Source of the DNA: Anthoceros angustus
Taxonomy: Eukaryota > Streptophyta > Anthocerotopsida > Anthocerotales > Anthocerotaceae
DNA: 64,000 nt
Direction: 5' to 3'
Assembly: GCA_010909165.1 (NCBI GenBank)
Contig: MU008167.1
Coordinates: forward strand, 62,001 to 126,000
The notes under the pieces are model-generated. The model was not told the DNA's origin. It did no database searches and worked only from the letters and a program-made list of their open reading frames with translations. Below, in pieces: positions 10,843-24,982 of the stretch (the first letter of the stretch is position 1; every line of letters begins with the position of its first letter). The position numbers were made by a program, and so were the translations under genes.

Positions 10843-13114
10843 TTTTATCATCGCCACTTATGGGATTATATTGATCAAAACAAAACAAGTATTCTTTTGA
10901 AAGTAAGAAGGTCTCAAGTGATCAAGCTAGAGTAAGAAATTCTAAACTAATCCAACTAGAACAAGAAACTCTAAAGTGATCGTGCTACATTATGAGTTGT
11001 TTTCTAATGGATTTTGTCTAATCAACTAAATAAACAATCACAAATGATCAGAACAAAGAATGCATGATTCAATTGATAAGTCAAAGCTTAAGATTTTACA
11101 TTATGAATTACAAATCATGAAAATTGTGCATGCGAAATGGCCGTGAACACAATAATCACGCGAGAAGTTTCAAAAGAATGCTTATTTTCTGGTGAAAAAC
11201 TGTTTATATAACTTTCTATTAATTTTTTACTAACGGTACAACCAACAGTCAAAGCTCTATGTGAAACTTATTAAGATTATGGTCTTCAGTAACCGCTTTC
11301 CAGTTAATTGCAATTTCTTTGAATCCTTCACATTCCAATCAATTATAATTAACTTGTTCCATTGGGCTCTCTTCGCATTGGTTTCTTCGGTTTTGTAACT
11401 CACTGCAAATTATTACCTACTCAAAATGCTTGAATTAGTATCTAATAGGCCTCTCGAGCAGGCCTCATAGACTCACATTAATTAATCCAACATTGCAAAT
11501 CGATGACCTCTTGAGTCATGACATTGTGCCTCTTGCTTCCTCTATTTCTTGTAGCGGGGCTAACACTAACAAGGATGGCGTGAAGGTAATCGCGAAGAGT
11601 AAAACTTGGACTAAGTCAACATGTAGATCGTCGAAAATCAACACATAAAACAAAGAATTTGAAAACTCAAAACTTGAAATCAAAAATCAAAAGTTGAGCC
11701 ACAAAACAAATAAGGAAAATCAACAGCTCAAAACAAAGATCGAAAATCCCAAAATGAATATAAACAAATAAGTGCAGATGTACAATGTCATTTACAAGCA
11801 CAACATTGTTTTGTTACAATGTACAATAATTTACAATACACAACACCACTTGTAAAATTTTCAGTTACGAATGCACGTCACAATGAAAAACGAAAATAGA
11901 TCTTAAACATGTAGTTCGACCATATCTAAACATCTTTTATATATACACACATAGGTATATAGAATTTGTATCTTGCATTTCATTCAAAAGAAGCCCGTAG
12001 CGTGCCGGACCAATGGGCGGCCTCGTGGGCTCTTACAACACGCCCCGTAGAGACCATGAATGAGAGGATGGGTGGCACCCCATCTTATCACCGACATCGA
12101 TTGGCGACAATGGAGTTCCAATGAGCTCACGTGTTTGGATGTCGCTCCTTCAAGGGAGGACTACAAAACAAATATTATTTCACCTTTTGGCTTTTGATTC
12201 AACGTTTGAATGTGTCGGTTTTTGTTTCAACCTTTTGTGAAACGAGACGCTTGTTTGCTTCGATGCATTTTGCAACTTTTAGCTTAGCTTTAGCCTCCCT
12301 TGAAATGGTTGGTAGCACTTTTCTCTTCTTAAAAGCACCTTGACTACTTCTTGGAGCCAATAATTTTTAGTTGGAGCTTTTCTTAAGCGATTGAGGTTGA
12401 ATTATTATGCTTAAGAGCAACTTGAATCTTGTTATCAAGTTGAGCAACAATGCTGGTCATAACTTCCATGTATAATTTGCGATGGAAATCAATATTCAAA
12501 ACTTGAGTGTGGAGCACTTGAATCTTGCACCAAGTTATCCCACTCATAGTTTGATTGTTCAATGATATTGCTTAATATGCTTTTGTGAACCTGTGCAGTC
12601 CTTATGTTTAGAGGAAGTAGATAGTTTCTCTTGTCTCTTGAGATCTTTAAATTTATCTCTAGAGATATCTACTATTGCTGGTATAAAATACACTTCTTGG
12701 GTCCGAAAGTATTTTTTCGTCGCCATTCAAGTAATGCTTGCTTTATTTTTGTAATACTTGAGCATGTATTACAACAAGGTGCTTAGACACTTGACTTCCT
12801 TGAAAACTTGTTCGATTCATTGCATCTCATCAATGTGATGCGATATTAAATGAATCGGCTGCTCGCATATGTTGACATTTTTCCAACATTTTGGCGTGCA
12901 TAACTCCTCGGTGTGAGTTGAGTTTAAAAGGCTAGCGAGATCGCTTGTTAATTAATGATAAAAGGATCATTAACACACCAATGTTTTAAAACATAAATAA
13001 AACAAAGATGTGTTATCAAGGAGAAAAGAACAAAACCCCGAGCAAATAAAACAAACCACACCTACCTCGGGGCTAGCACTCACTTCCTTGTGCTCACTTC
13101 CCGATTCTCAGCTC

Positions 13115-13183
13115 TATAAATACTACATGTACTTGCTATTTCTAGCGTTTAGGGTTTCACCCTCATCTCCTCCTTACAATAAA
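13115..13183 (+). promoter_or_regulatory. TATA / telo-box / AATAAA block
   Basis: TATAAATA at 13115-13122, telo-box complement at 13148-13157, AATAAA at 13178-13183. The F leader and ATG near 13377 follow. Confidence 0.6.
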
Positions 13184-13614
13184 GAATATCCCATCCCTTG
13201 TTATTTCTAGCTAAGCATTCTTACTGTTATAGCTAAATATAATATATTAAATCACATTTACTCATTTTTCATGATGGGCTCTCCCATCATCTCTCCTCCC
13301 TCAATAGAACTTCATTTTTATTTCTTATTATTTGCAACTAGACATCATTTACTATGTTTTTCTTGTTTTTCTCACCATGACTACTTTTATGAATGCGGGT
13401 TTTAAACAAGGGGATGCGAGAATGGGCCCTCCACCTCGTAGGGGCATCGGGGTCATCCCGACTTTACTTTTGCTCACGATGACTCCTAGAGATCGTGAGT
13501 CTTCTCACAACCATACAAACCACTTCTTCTAAGGAGAGAAGCCTACAGTGGTTTCTCGACCAACTACTAAAAACTATCAAGGCGTCTCAGAGTGGCGCGT
13601 CAAAGATCATTGAA

Positions 13615-13985
13615 GGTGGCATAAGAGCACGAAAGTTGGCATAACTAAATACCTTTGAAGATGACATAAGAACCAAGTGGCATAAGACAAGGAAAGTGGC
13701 ATAATCAAACACCATTGAAGATGACATAAGACCATCAAGTGGCGGAAGACATTGAAAGTTGGCATAACTAAATACCTTTGAAGATGACATAAGAGCATTG
13801 AAGTGGGATAAGAGCACGAAAGTTGGCTCAATCAAACACCATTGAAGATGACATAAGACCAAGTGGCATAAGACAAGGAAAGCTAGCATAATCAAACACC
13901 ATTGAAGATGACATAAACCAAGTGGCGGAAGACAACAAAAGGGCATAATCAAACACCATTGAAGATGATATAAGACCACTCAAAG
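13615..13985 (+). repeat. 64-bp minisatellite block
   Basis: The block starts with the variant repeat that reads actaaatacctttgaag. The first subtype present in other blocks is missing here. Confidence 0.85.
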
Positions 13986-14810
13986 GTGGCAAGAAAAAGC
14001 GCTATAAACTATAAAGTATATGGCATCATAATTGGGGACTTATCTCAATGGATAAATGTTTGGGGCAAAGAGCTTTTAGTATCGCCTAATCGAAAGCGAC
14101 CCCATGAGCTGGGTTCCACAAGGCGTTGGTACACATTACTAACTCACCCCAATGCATTGAGATATTTTAATACAAGATTTGTTAAAACACGATAGTCGCA
14201 TTAAATCATGGCGAGATTTAGATCACGTTACCCATGATCTAAATCTTGACCGCGATGAGGGTCCGCCTCGGTTTGGCTCATCCTCGGCCTCTTCTCTTTC
14301 CACGTGCGGTTGTGGAGCCGCCATCGACGATTCCGGTCCCATTTGGCCCGTTGTCCCGTGGAGGGCAACGTATTGCTACGCATGGCGGTTTGGCGGCGTC
14401 ATGTTTTCGATAACTAAGGAGGCGGATTTTTCCGTCAGGGGCGCCCATATACATTGCATAATGGCGTGTCACCGGTGGACCTTTTTATACTAGGGGAGCA
14501 AATTTACATCGCTCATGTGGTTGTCACGGATCCCACGAGAGACTCCGTATGCGAGCACGTCATCATCAACCCCGGCCGGGTGGCGGAAGGATGCGCAACT
14601 AGCAAGACTCACAAGTACCCTCCTTTGCAAGACGGCCATGTTTTCATCCCCTCATCCTCGAGACTCATGGGGCTATGGGCAAGGACTTCTCTAGGTTAAT
14701 TAAGGAGTGTGCAAAGCCTATCACGACGAGTGGAGGGCCTCCCCTTTCCTGTGGTGGCTTTCTTTCGCCTTTGGGTTTTCATAGCCAGAAAGCGGCTAAC
14801 GTTGTTTATA
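13986..14810 (+). pseudogene. Module E copy, 3' truncated
   Basis: The domain part starts at 14495 and is intact to about 14805, where gtttatagg is joined to ggcatcggggtcatc of module F. The shared bases are tagg. Confidence 0.55.
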
Positions 14811-14982
14811 GGGGCATCGGGGTCATCGACTTTACTTTTGCTCACGATGACTCCTAGAGATCGTGAGTCTTCTCACAACCATACAAAACCACTTCTTCTA
14901 AGGAGAGAAGCCTACCAGTAGTTTCTCCGACCAACTACTAAAAACTATCAAGACGTCCTCAGAGTGGCGTAAAGATCATTGA

Positions 14983-15354
14983 AGGTGGCATAAGAGCACG
15001 AAAGCTGGTATAATAAAACACCATTGAAGATGACATAAGAGCAAGAGGCATAAGACAAGGAAAGTGGCATAATCAAACACCATTGAAGATGACATAAGAC
15101 CAAAGGCGTAAGACATTGAAAGTTGGCATAACTAAATACCTTTGAAGATGACATAAGAGCACAAGTGGGATAAGAGTACCTAAAGTTGGCTCAATCAAAC
15201 ACCATTGAAGATGACATAAGAGCACAAGTGGCATAAGACAAGGAAAGCTAGCATAATCAAACACCATTGAAGATGACATAAGAGCACCAAGTGGCGAAGA
15301 CAACAAAAGCATAATCAAACACCATTGAAGATGATATAAGACCACTGCTCAAAG
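14983..15354 (+). repeat. 64-bp minisatellite block
   Basis: Second block in unit 2, preceded by a short F-like segment instead of a full F leader. Confidence 0.85.
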
Positions 15355-15355
15355 G

Positions 15356-16220
15356 TGGCAAGAAAAAGCGCTATAAACTATAAAGTATATGGCATCATAA
15401 TTGGGGACTTATCTCAATGGATAAATGTTTGGGGCAAAGAGCTTTTAGTATCCGCTTAATCGAAAGCGACCCCATGAGCTGGGTTCCACAAGGCGTTGGT
15501 ACACATTACTAACTCACCCCAATGCATTGAGATATTTTAATACAAGATTTGTTAAAACACGATAGTCGCATTAAATCATGGCGATAGATTTAGATCACGT
15601 TACCCATGATCTAAATCTTGACCGCGATGAGGGTCCGCCTCGGTTTGGCTCATCCTCCGGCCTCTTCTCTTTCCACGTGCGTGGAGCCGCCATCGATTCC
15701 GGTCCCATTTGGCCCGTTGTCCGTGGAGGGCAACGATAGTTACGCATGACGCCGCTTGGCACGCCATGTTTTCGATAACTAAGGAGAGCGGATTTTTCCG
15801 CAGGAGCGCCATATACATTGCATAATGGCGTCACCGGCGGACCTTTTTTTATACTAGGGGAGCAAATTTACATCGCTCATGTGGTTGTCACGGATCCCAC
15901 GAGAGACTCCGTGGCGAGCACGTCATCATCAACCCGCTGGGTGGCGGAAGGATGCAACTAGCAAGACTCACAAGTACCCTCCTTTGCAAGACGGCCATGT
16001 TTTCATCCCCTCATCCTCGAGACTCATGGGGCTATGGGCAAGGACTTCTAGGTTAATTAAGGAGTGTGCAAAAGCCTATCACACATGTGGAATTGAGGGC
16101 CTCCCCTTTCCTCTGTGGTGGCTTTCTTTCGCCTTTGGGTTTTCATAGCTACAGAAAGCGCCGTTGTTTATAGGACGCCAGCGCAGGACTAGCGGCTTCT
16201 TTGACATTGGTGGTAGGTAG
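15356..16220 (+). pseudogene. Module E copy
   Basis: The domain part lies at 15859-16220. It carries private variants (gatgcaactag instead of gatgcgcaactag) that are shared with the partial copy at 16300-16670. Confidence 0.55.
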
Positions 16221-16299
16221 GCCCTTCATCATCCCCGATCACGATATCATTGGTGCAAGAGGTAGTTACGGAAAGGCATTCGAGGACTAGGACTTTTTT

Positions 16300-16670
16300 T
16301 ATACTAGGGGAGCAAATTTACATCGCTCATGTGGTTGTCACGGATCCCACGAGAGACTCCGTGGCGAGCACGCCATCATCAACCCCTGGGTGGCGGAAGG
16401 ATGCAACTAGCAAGACTCACAAGTACCCTCCTTTGCAAGACGGCCATGTTTTCATCCCCTCATCCTCGAGACTCATGGGGCTATGGGCAAGGACTTCTAG
16501 GTTAATTAAGGAGTGTGCAAAAGCCTATCACACATGTGGAATTGAGGGCCTCCCCTTTCCTCTGTGGTGGCTTTCTTTCGCCTTTGGGTTTTCATAGCTA
16601 CAGAAAGCGCCGTTGTTTATAGGACGCCAGCGCAGGACTAGCGGCTTCTTCGACATTGGTGGTAGGTGGT
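16300..16670 (+). pseudogene. Module E tail, partial tandem duplicate
   Basis: A copy of the domain part only, about 446 bp downstream of its source at 15859. The junction is at about 16283-16290, where ggactt of the module end meets the T run of the domain start. Confidence 0.6.
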
Positions 16671-19557
16671 AGGCCCTTCATCATCCCCGATCACGATATC
16701 ATTGGTGTGAAGAGAATTACGGAAAGGCATTCGAGGACTAGGACTTCCCTTTACTATTAGCCCTTTTAGGTTGTTCCTCCTTGGACTTAAGGGTTGATGG
16801 CATTTCCTATCTACTATTAAGAACGTCTACTCTACTCTTCTTACACATGATTAAAGTGCAACGTCCATTACTTTTATGCCTTTATTTTTATTACCATGTT
16901 GTATTATGTCATTTTTTTATTTCTTATTATTTGCAACTAGACATCATTTACTATGTTTTTCTTGTTTTCTCACCATGACTACTTTTATGGATGCGGGTTT
17001 TAAATGCGGTGGGAGGACTTGCCAGACTCCATAGGGGTATTTGTGGGTCATCGACTTCACTTCTGCTCACCATGACTCCTAGAGATCATGAGTCTTCTCA
17101 CAAACATACAAAACCACTTCTTCCAAGGAGAGAAAGCGTAACAAGAGTTCTCGACCAACTACTAAAACCCATCAAGACTTTTTGTGTCCAGTCGCCTTGG
17201 AGATTTGGAAGCCAATAGGCCTGGACAACATCCTAGGAGGTTGGGAAGCTAGCAGGCCTTGGTGACATATTTACAATGATTTACTTAACTTAAGAGAAAG
17301 TAAAGTCTCGCGTTATGAGGACTCGCACGAGGGAGACCAACGTACCCCATCCGACGGGGACCAACTTAGCGGATGCTGGAAATCGAAAGAGCTTCACTCA
17401 GCTGAAGCTAAAGAGCAAGCTATCACTAGTTCATAGCGGTCGGTGGATTCATAACTTTCGTAAAAAAATTGTTGTCGTGCTTTAGCAAATCTTTCTTTAA
17501 GATCTCTTATTTTATTATATTGGGGTGATCAATCCCTAATTATGGTACCATATTCTTTATAATTTATAGTGCATTCTTAGATTATGCCATCTTTATGGTC
17601 TTGTGCCACCTTTATGGTCTTTGATTGTGCCACCTCAGGACTTTTGCCACCTTTCGTGGACTTTTGTTTTGCCAACCTTGTGGTCTTTTCTCATGCCACC
17701 TTATGCCACTTTCTACTTGATGAAGGTAGCTCCAGCTTGCTCTAAGGTGGGATGAAATAATCGTAACCAGATCCGGATCTGTCAAACACTCCGTTGCCTC
17801 CCTAATATTCCTTCTCCACATAGGTTTGCACATCATTCTGCCATTTTTGGAGGTGCTCGCAAGCACACACTCCACGACCTGCACAACTTGACTACGTGAG
17901 GCCCTGCTCAATGTTTGCTCGATGTGTGTTCACAAAATCTGTTGCAGAGCATCGTAGTTTCTTCAACTCTTGTGTCAACCCAACTGTGCACACTTGAGAG
18001 TTAGTACCCTGTTATGAGAAGCCTATCCACTTGTAGTTATGCTCCAACATTGCTTTCAATACATAGAAATGGATTTTTCACTCTAAGCAAATGTGACATG
18101 ATACACATGCACAAAGTTCCAAATTCAGAGACTAGTACCCACAACTCAGCTCCTTCTTTCACATGTAACCGTCGTTACATTGCTCCAAAAATAACAAAAA
18201 TGGTATCATTTTGTTCTTCTTGTTGAGCGCTAATAGATGGATATATCAAAACAATTACAATTGGTTGAGCATTTGGTGAGAAATTGCCCCGCTTTCTACA
18301 TTTGCAGAATTCCTCAAGGCCCATGTTCCGTCGTTTTAGTGACTCAAAAAACTACATGTTTGGCACCATTATGTTCCTCTTGTTGAGTTCTATTAGATGA
18401 TACCAAGACAGTTACAATTGGCTAAGTATTTTGCGAAAAAACTCAGCCTCACTTTTTCTGGTCACCGCTAACCTCACATGGGCATTGGTTAGCTGGAGTT
18501 TGCTGGAGGAATGAAGAGTCTGCAGGAATCCTTCTTCAAACCAGCACCCTCTCATCTTTGGGCACCTCTAGATGCATAAGACGATTACATCATCACGTTT
18601 GTGAAAACATCGCCCTCAAAGTGTCTTTGTTGACCGTATGAGCATCTCCTGTGTGTAGAATGGGGTTTCTGCGCTCGTCTTGAGGACATGCTCGTCAATT
18701 GCATCTCCATCAACCACACCGCACCTTTGCCACACATGAGCGTTTACGCCTCTGCATTGCCCAAAAGTCTACATTTTTTGCTCACTGTGCACACATGTGT
18801 CTTCATCAACCGCTTGAGTGCATATGAGTCTTCACCGCTTGCCTGAGCGGCATATGTCTTCACCAACCCGGCGCTGCATGTGTGTTCACTGTTTACTGCT
18901 TTTGTATTCTTGTGCACCTCCTTTTTGTTTCGTGGCACAAGATGAACCCTCTTCCACAACATTGTCGCATGTAAAGACATCACGTATCAATGTCTTCCTT
19001 CACGCTGGAGTAAGAGCTGACCAATTTGCTTGCTACCAAATCCTTGCCTTCATCTCCAGATAGCGTCACCCGATTAGGTTTTTCTCATTCTTCCTTGGCT
19101 CTCGCTGCAATTTCCTCACTTTCAACGCAGGAAACGGTTACTTGTTATCGTCCTCCCTCGGATACGTGTACCCTTCACTAGTACCCTTCCACCGCCACGC
19201 CTCCCAACATTGTTGTGTTTGCATCCGATTCCCCGGCCTTGCCTTGCCTTGCCTTTCTTCCACCTATGCTTCAACCCTAATTTTTCCTCCAACCAGGAGC
19301 GTTGGAAGGCGTGCATGAGAGGCCCATTTGATTCGACCTCTCCTTTTGTGATGAAGTGGGACCCTGCCTCCTCGGGAGGTGGGCCTGCTCTCCACTTTCT
19401 TCCCCTTTTGTCCGTAGGCCTCTTCTCTTCCTTGTTTACCTTCTCTTGAAGTTGCGCAATTTGGGGTCTCACTCAATTAGCGTTGCTCTTCAATTCATGA
19501 ACTAATCTACATTATTGAATACAGACATGATCAATTCCTTCCTCGGATATCCATTGC

Positions 19558-19910
19558 TCATTCCTCCAAATAAGCATGCTTTCGACATAATGGCATGTAA
19601 ATATCTTCATCCCCAACAACGACTTGAGGTAATAATTTTCCAATTCTATGTGAATGAAGCAACCTTGCCACATAATTTACATTTGGCTAGCAATGTTTCT
19701 ATTCTATCAACTAATGGAATCAATTGTAATAACTTTCCAAATAGTTTTTGTGACTATCCCGTCAATCCCACCATTATTTTTCTTTCCTTTATCGCCGCGC
19801 TTAACTACGGTTGCTAGTCTACCCGCTTCTCGTTCTAATTGTATGCTTCTTAACAAGTAACTTGTTTTGCCACTAAACATAGGTACCATAATAATGAAAA
19901 ATTTCTCCAT
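19558..19910 (-). pseudogene. Thymidine kinase pseudogene copy
   Basis: The P-loop half (upstream end near 19910) is open and keeps PMFSGKT. A small deletion near 19652-19662 damages the segment before the first zinc pair. Confidence 0.75.
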
Positions 19911-21075
19911 TTTTATCATCGCCACTTATGGGATTATATTCAAGAAACAAAACAAGTATTCTTTTGAAAGTAAGAAGGTCTCAAGTCGATCAAGCTAGAG
20001 TAAGAAATTCTAAACTAATCCAACTAGAACAAGAAACTCTAAAGTGATCGTGCTACATTATGAGTTGTTTTCTAATGGATTTTGTCTAATCAACTAAATA
20101 AACAATCACAAATGATCAAAACAAAGAATGCATGATTCAATTGATAAGTCAAAGCTTAAGATTTTGCATTATGAATTACAAATCATGAAAATTGTGCATG
20201 CGAAATGGCCGTGAACACAATAATCACGCGAGAAGTTTCAAAAGAATGCTTATTTTTCGGTGAAAACTGTTTATATAACTTTCTATTAATTTTTACTAAC
20301 GGTGCAATAACAATCAAAGCTCTATGTGAAACTTATTAAGATTATGGTCTTGATCGCTTCAGCTTAATTGCAATTTCTTTGAATCCTTCACATTCCAATC
20401 AATTATAATTAACTTGTTCCATTGGGCTCTCTTCGCATTGGTTTCTTCCAGTTTTTGTAACTCACTCGCAAATTATTACCTACTCAAAATGCTTGAATTA
20501 GTATCTAATAGGCCTCTGAGCAGGCCTCATAGACTCACATTAATTAATCCAACATTGCAAATCGATGACCTCTTGAGTCATGACATTGTGCCTCTTGCTT
20601 CCTCTATTTCTTGTGTGGCTAACACTAACAAGGATGGCGTGAAGGTAATCGCGAAGAGTAAAACTTGGACTAAGTCAACATGTAGATCGTCGAAAATCAA
20701 CACATAAAACAAAGAATTTGAAAACTCAAAACTTGAAATCAAAAATCAAAAGTTGAGCCACAAAACAAATAAGGAAAATCAACGACTCAAAACAAAGATC
20801 GAAAATCCCAAAATGAATATAAACAAATAAGGGTGCAGATGTACAATGTCATTTGATTCCCGACCTCTCCTTTTGTGATGAAGTGGGACTGCTCCTGGGA
20901 GGTGGGCCTGCTCTCCACTTTCTTCCCCTTTTTGTCCGTAGGCCTCTTCTCTTCCTTGTTTACCTTCTCTTGAAGTTGCGCAATTTGGGGTCTCACTTAG
21001 CGTTGCTCTTCAATTCATGAACTAATCTACATTATTGAATACATGTATCATGATTCCTTCCTGGATATCCATTGC

Positions 21076-21434
21076 TCATTCCTCCAAATAAGCATGCTTT
21101 CGACATAATGGCATGTAAATATCTTCATCCCCAACAACGACTTGAGGTAATAATTTTCCAATTCTATGTGTGAATGGTGCAGAACCTTGCCACATAATTT
21201 ACATTTGGCTAGCAATGTTTCTATTCTATCAACTAATGGAATCAATTGTAATAACTTTCCAAATAGTTTTTGTGACTATCCCGTCCAATCTCGCCACCAT
21301 TATTTTTCTTTCCTTTATCTCGTGACTTAACTACGGTTGCTAGTCTACCCGCTTCGTTCTAATTGTATGCTTCTTAACAAGTAACTTGTTTTGCCACTAA
21401 ACATAGGTACCATAATAATGAAAAATTTCTCCAT
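21076..21434 (-). pseudogene. Thymidine kinase pseudogene copy
   Basis: Second copy in unit 3, reached through the jump at about 20853. It has the same internal deletion as the others, with frame breaks at the variable sites near 21180 and 21290. Confidence 0.75.
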
Positions 21435-22772
21435 TTTATCATCGCCACTTATGGGATTATATTCAAGAAACAAAACAAGTATTCTTTTGAAAGTAAGAAG
21501 GTCTCGTCGATCAAGCTAGAGTAAGAAATTCTAAACTAATCCAACTAGAACAAGAAACTCTAAAGTGATCGTGCTACATTATGAGTTGTTTTCTAATGGA
21601 TTTTGTCTAATCAACTAAATAAACAATCACAAATGATCAAAACAAAGAATGCATGATTCAATTGATAAGTCAAAGCTTAAGATTTTGCATTATGAATTAC
21701 AAATCATGAAAATTGTGCATGCGAAATGGCCGTGAACACAATAATCACGAGAAGTTTCAAAAGAATGCTTATTTTCGGTGAAAACTGTTTATATAACTTT
21801 CTATTAATTTTTACTAACGCATACAACATCAAAGCTCTATGTGAAACTTATTAAGATTATGGTCTTCAAGAATCGCTTCAGTTAATTTCTTTGAATCCTT
21901 CACATTCCAATCAATTATAATTAACTTGTTCCATTGGGCTCTCTTCGCATTGGTTTCTTCCGGTTTGTAACTCACTGCAAATTATTACCTACTCAAAATG
22001 CTTGAATTAGTATCTAATAGGCCTCTGAGCAGGCCTCATAGACTCACATTAATTAATCCAACATTGCAAATCGATGACCTCTTGAGTCATGACATTGTGC
22101 CTCTTGCTTCTCTATTTCTTGTGACAGGCTAACACTAACAAGGATGGCGTGAAGGTAATCGCGAAGAGTAAAACTTGGACTAAGTCAACATGTAGATCGT
22201 CGAAAATCAACACATAAAACAAAGAATTTGAAAACTCAAAACTTGAAATCAAAAATCAAAAGTTGAGCCACAAAACAAATAAGGAAAATCAACAGCTCAA
22301 AACAAAGATCGAAAATCCCAAAATGAATATAAACAAAATAAAGTGCAGATGTACAATGTCATTTATTTGCACAACATTGTTTTGTTACAATGTACAATGC
22401 CATTTACAATACACAACACCACTTGTAAAATTTTCAGGTTACGAATGCACGTCACAATGAAAACGAAAATAGATCTTAAACATGTAGTTCGACCATATCT
22501 AAACATCTTTTATATATACACACATAGGTATATAGAATTTGTATCTTGCATTTCATTCAAAAGAAGCCCGTAGTGCTGCACCAATGGGCGGCCTCGTAGG
22601 GCTCTTACAACACGCGCCCGTAGGGCCATGAATGAGAGGATGGGTGGCACCCCATCTTATCACTGATTACTGATTGGCGACAATGGAGTTCCAATGAGCT
22701 CATGTGTTTGGATGTCGCTCCTTCAAGGGAGGACTACAAAAACAAATATTATTTCACCTTTTGGCTTTTGAT

Positions 22773-23114
22773 TCAACGTTTCGAATGTGTCGTTTTTGTT
22801 TCAACCTTTTGTGAAACGAGACGCCGCTTGTTTGCTTCGATGCATTTTGCAACTTTTAGCTTAGCTTTAGCCTCCCTTGAAATGGTTGGTAGCACTTTTC
22901 TCTTCTTAAAAGCACCTTGACTACTTCTTGGAGCCAATAATTTTTTACTTGGAGCTTTTCTTAAAGCAGTTGAGGTTGAATTATTATGCTTAAGAGCAAC
23001 TTGAATCTTGTTATCAAGTTGAGCAACAATGCTGGTCATAACTTCCATGTATAATTTGCGATGGAAATCAATATTCAAAACTTTAGAGTGTGGAGCACTT
23101 GAATCTTGCACCAA
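22773..23114 (-). pseudogene. Module D: Lys-rich ORF remnant, C-terminal half
   Basis: A 113-codon minus-strand open stretch. It runs from DSSAPHSKVLNIDFHRKLYM through SIVAQLDNKIQVALKHNN to a basic tail with FKKRKVLP and KAKLKVAKC, which looks like a nuclear-localisation or nucleic-acid-binding tail. Homologous stretches are at 4947-5147, 34307-34504, 46007-46201, 55937-56161 and 56076-56273, and unbroken DNA homology is present near 12160-12740 and 48630-49180. The residues are the same in all, with breaks only at indel hot spots. I do not recognise the family; a gag-like nucleic-acid-binding protein is one possibility. Confidence 0.45.
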
Positions 23115-23695
23115 GTTATCCCACTCATAGTTTGATTGTTCAATGATATTGCTTAATATGCTTTTGTGAACCGTGCAGTCCTTATGTTTAGAGGAAGTAG
23201 ATAGTTTCTCTTGTCTCTTGAGATCTTTAAATTTATCTCTAGAGATATCTACTATTGCCTCGTATAAAATACACTTCTTGGGTCCGAAAGTATTTTTTCG
23301 TCGCCATTCAAGTAATGCTTGCTTTATTTTTGTAATACTTGAGCATGTATTACAACAAGGTGCTTAGACACTTGACTTCCTTGAAAACTTGTTCGATTGC
23401 ATTGCATCTCATCAATGTGATGCGATATTAAAGCGAATGCGGCCGTGCATATGTTGACATTTTTCCAACATTTTGGCGTGCATAACTCCTCGGTGTGAGT
23501 TGAGTTTAAAAGGCTAGCGAGATCGCTTGTTAATTAATGATAAAAGGATCATTAACACACCAATGTTTTAAAACATAAATAAACAAAGATGTGTTATCAA
23601 GGAGAAAAGAACAAAACCCGAGCAAATAAAACAAAACCACACCTACCTCGGGGCTGGCGCTCACTTCCTTGTGCTCACTTCCCAAAGGTCTCAGC

Positions 23696-23764
23696 TATAA
23701 ATACTACATGTACTTGCTATTTCTAGCGTTTAGGGTTTCACCCTCATCTCCTCCTTACAATAAA
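23696..23764 (+). promoter_or_regulatory. TATA / telo-box / AATAAA block
   Basis: TATAAATA at 23696-23703, telo-box complement at 23729-23738, AATAAA at 23759-23764. Confidence 0.6.
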
Positions 23765-24194
23765 GAATATCCCATCCCTTGTTATTTCTAGCTAAGCATT
23801 CTTCTGTTTATAGCTAAATATAATATATTAAATCACATTTACTCATTTTTCATGATGGGCTCTCCCATCATCTCTCCTCCCTCAATAGAACTTCATTTTT
23901 ATTTCTTATTATTTGCAACTAGACATCATTTACTATGTTTTTCTTGTTTTCTCACCATGACTACTTTTATATGCGGGTTTAAAACAAGGGGATGCGAGAA
24001 TGGGCCCTCCACCTCGTAGGGGCATCGGGGTCATCCCGACTTTACTTTTGCTCACGATGACTCCTAGAGATCATGAGTCTTCTCACAACCATACAAACCA
24101 CTTCTTCTAAGGAGAGAAGCCTACCAGTAGTTTCTCGACCAACTACTAAAAACTATCAAGACGTCTCTGTCCGTGGCGCTCAAAGATCATTGAA

Positions 24195-24571
24195 GGTGGC
24201 ATAAGAGCACGAAAATGGTATAATAAAACACCATTGAAGATGACATAAGAACCAAGTGGCATAAGACAAGGAAAGCTGGCATAATCAAACACCATTGAAG
24301 ATGACATAAGACCACAAGTGGCAGAAGACATTGAAAGTTGGCATAACTAAATACCTTTGAAGATGACATAAGAGCACTGAAGTGGGATAAGAGCACGAAA
24401 GCTGGCTCAATCAAACACCATTGAAGATGACATAAGAGCACTGAAGTGGCATAAGACAAGGAAAGCTAGCATAATCAAACACCATTGAAGATGACATAAG
24501 AGCACTGAAGTGGCAGAAGACATCAAAAGCTGGCATAATCAAACACCATTGAAGATGATATAAGACCACTG
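24195..24571 (+). repeat. 64-bp minisatellite block, most regular copy
   Basis: Repeat anchors (acc of accattgaag or acctttgaag) fall at 24230, 24291, 24353, 24417, 24481 and 24545, giving spacings of 61, 62, 64, 64 and 64. The later repeats keep a complete CACTGAAG, which shows that the full period is 64 bp and that the shorter ones lost bases at that site. Confidence 0.9.
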
Positions 24572-24982
24572 AAGGTTGCAAGAAAAAAGCGCGCTATAAA
24601 CTATAAAGTATATGGCATCATAATTGGGGACTTATCTCAATGGATAAATGTTTGGGGCAAAGAGCTTTTAGTATCTTCCTAATCGAAAGCGACCCCATGA
24701 GCTGGGTTCCACAAGGCGTTGGTACACATTACTAACTCACCCCAATGCATTGAGATATTTTAATACAAGATTTGTTAAAACACGATGTCATTAAATCATG
24801 GCGAGATTTAGATCACGTTACCCATGATCTAAATCTTGACCGATGAGGGTCCGCCTCGGTTTGGCTCATCCTCCGGCCTCTTCTCTTTCCACGTGCGTTG
24901 TGGGCGCCATCGACGATTCGGTCCCATTTGGCCCGTTGTCCCGTGGAGGGGCAACGTGTTGCTACGCGCGCGTTTGGCGGCG
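24572..24982 (+). pseudogene. Module E copy, 5' part only
   Basis: It stops at ggcggcgtcat (24982) and continues directly into the F leader (tttttcatgatggg). The nuclease-like part is absent. Confidence 0.6.

Larger units (their letters stand above)
9293..18343 (+). repeat. Array unit 2
   Basis: This 9051-bp unit has a single M (10061-10403), TK (10486-10842), D (from 11359) and promoter-like block (13115-13183). Its right half is expanded: minisatellite (13615-13985), E cut short at about 14810, a second minisatellite (14983-15354), a second E (15356-16220), a partial tandem copy of the E tail (16300-16670), then G (16974) and H1 (17571). Confidence 0.85.
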
